The notes beneath the pieces were generated by a model. That model made no database searches. It had not been told where the DNA came from and saw nothing but the letters and a program-made list of their open reading frames with translations. Shown piece by piece: positions 12,855 to 14,088 of a stretch of 14,088 nucleotides of DNA. Position 1 is the stretch's first letter. Every line of letters begins with the position of its first letter. Source of the DNA: an uncultured Clostridia bacterium (GTDB lineage: Bacteria; Bacillota; Clostridia; Christensenellales; Pumilibacteraceae); NCBI GenBank assembly GCA_934277845.1, contig CAKQVV010000033.1, forward strand, positions 1-14,088, given 5' to 3'. The position numbers and the translations under genes are program-made.

Positions 12855-14088
12855 TCAGAAAATTTGTCTGTCGTTGATTTCTTTTATTTTGGCAACGGGT
12901 ACTTTTTCGTTACGTTCCATATCGAATAAACCGTTTTTTTCCTGCATCACGTCCGTAAACTGAGTCAGACAATAGCCGCACATATAATTCATCGTTTTTA
13001 TTGCGGAAGTCAACCCGTCCAGACGCATTAAATATGACTCCTGCCCGTTTGCCTTTTCGCCATATCCCCACGCGTCGGAAGCGCCGTCCTGCAACGCAAT
13101 ACCTCCGTATTCGCTGACGATAACGGGCTGCCCTTCATAATGATTACCTTTGGCAAATACCGTTCTTATCGAACCTCCGGCGACTTGCATTTCTTTCACG
13201 GTCTTTTCCTTATCTGCATACGCGGCGAGCAATCCCGGACCGTATTGATCGTAATTATGCAACGTCACAATATCGCTTATGGTATGCTCCCCCCCGTCAT
13301 TGGAAATAACGGGGCGTTTTTGCCGATCCAGCGTTTTCGTTAAATAATAAACGCTTCTCGTGTAATTCTGCTGAAATTCGGAACCTTGAATATTTTTTAC
13401 GCCCCAACTTTCATTAAACGGCACCCACGTTATAATCGAAGGATGATTACGCATCTGTTTTACGATTTCCTGCCATGACTGTATCGTACTTTCCACGGCA
13501 TGATCGGTAAAACGATAACACGACGGCATTTCGCACCAAACAAGCAAACCCAGCACGTCGCAATAGTAATAAAAACGCTCGTCCTCGATTTTCTGATGCT
13601 TGCGCACGCCGTTAAAACCGGCTTCGCGAATAAGAAGAACGTCTTTCAGAATCGCGTCTTCATCGGGCGGCGTAAGGTGCGAACTGCTCCAATATCCTTG
13701 GTCCAGCACCATCTTCAAATAAATCGGGTCATTATTAAGTAAGATACGATCTCCTAAAATCCGAACCTGACGGAACCCGAAATAAGAACCGACCTCGTCC
13801 AAAATTCCGCCGTTCAGATCGCTAAGAGTAAATTTTACGTCGTACAATGCGGGATTATAAGTATCCCAAGCCGTCGTTTCCCATTCGTCAAGTCCGGAAA
13901 ACAGCGCCATTTCAAGTCTTTCATAATTTCCCTTTAGACATATCGATCCGGACGCGACCAATTTCCCGTGAAGCCGGACTTCCGCTTCGGCAACCTTATT
14001 TTTCCAACACGGAACGTCAAAAACGAATTCAACGCTTTGCGAATCGTAAATAGGATTTATCTCAACGGAACGGAACGCTTCCTTTGAC
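12855..14088 (-). CDS. Glycoside hydrolase family 2 protein (C-terminal ~410 aa; 5' end outside window)
   Basis: The frame is open to the right edge of the window, so the N-terminus is missing. Visible parts are the end of the beta domains (WDTYNPALYDVKFTL, then GSYFGFRQV, typical of the Ig-like domain leading into the barrel) and nearly all of the TIM barrel (IREAGFNGVRKHQ, CDVLGLLVWCEMPS). The acid/base is the Glu of VPFNESWG (codon 13412-13410) and the nucleophile the Glu of IVSEYGG (codon 13112-13110), so it should be active. Family 2 includes beta-galactosidases, beta-glucuronidases, beta-mannosidases and related enzymes; the exact substrate cannot be read here. The internal TTG at 13961 is not the start. 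It is upstream of the SGNH gene on the same strand, likely co-transcribed. Confidence 0.92.
   Translation of the reverse strand, partial: SKEAFRSVEINPIYDSQSVEFVFDVPCWKNKVAEAEVRLHGKLVASGSICLKGNYERLEMALFSGLDEWETTAWDTYNPALYDVKFTLSDLNGGILDEVGSYFGFRQVRILGDRILLNNDPIYLKMVLDQGYWSSSHLTPPDEDAILKDVLLIREAGFNGVRKHQKIEDERFYYYCDVLGLLVWCEMPSCYRFTDHAVESTIQSWQEIVKQMRNHPSIITWVPFNESWGVKNIQGSEFQQNYTRSVYYLTKTLDRQKRPVISNDGGEHTISDIVTLHNYDQYGPGLLAAYADKEKTVKEMQVAGGSIRTVFAKGNHYEGQPVIVSEYGGIALQDGASDAWGYGEKANGQESYLMRLDGLTSAIKTMNYMCGYCLTQFTDVMQEKNGLFDMERNEKVPVAKIKEINDRQIF

Overview
The window looks like a chromosomal or large-contig piece from a Bacillota (Clostridia-type) bacterium, probably an uncultured gut lineage. 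The basis is strong GGAGG ribosome binding sites, near-perfect TTGACA/TATAAT promoters, a type II-A CRISPR-Cas9 locus, and a lipoprotein esterase next to a glycoside hydrolase of the kind common in gut Clostridia. The taxonomic call is inference; no rRNA or marker gene is present.

Layout. At 1-817 are the 3' end of an unrecognised gene and a 178-residue acidic protein of unknown function, both on the + strand, followed by a terminator (891-922). At 1055-1330 a 91-residue unknown protein lies on the - strand, driven by a full-consensus promoter just past the far end of the CRISPR array. The array (1420-3831) has 37 repeats of 36 nt and 36 spacers, all exactly 30 nt. Three signs show it is transcribed leftward: the tracrRNA complement, the ATTTGAG leader end at 3832-3838, and the decayed terminal repeat at 1420-1455. 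The leader and its promoter occupy 3832-3973. Next come csn2 (3957-4643), cas2 (4636-4959), cas1 (4956-5837) and cas9 (5850-9938), all on the - strand and tightly packed. The tracrRNA (about 10002-10092) is on the + strand upstream of cas9, with its own TTGACA-N17-TATAAT promoter.

From 10100 to 11150 lies a mostly non-coding stretch: a candidate cas9 promoter, a GC-rich decayed island, a bidirectional terminator, an AT-rich spacer, and a frameshifted tyrosine-recombinase remnant. From 11173 to the end are a terminator, a secreted SGNH/GDSL-type lipoprotein and a 5'-truncated family 2 glycoside hydrolase, a likely carbohydrate-processing pair.

How the parts work together: Cas1, Cas2 and Csn2, helped by Cas9, add spacers at the leader end. 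Pre-crRNA pairs with tracrRNA through a 6-bp lower stem, a bulge and a perfect 16-bp upper stem, and Cas9, with all nuclease residues intact, cuts targets. The system looks complete and recently active. The most notable signals are in the array and leader. Seven spacers form one aligned family resembling a bacterial -10 promoter region. Two other spacers are near-duplicates. The newest half of the array is much more AT-rich than the oldest half. The leader RNA carries a 10-nt match able to pair with the repeats.
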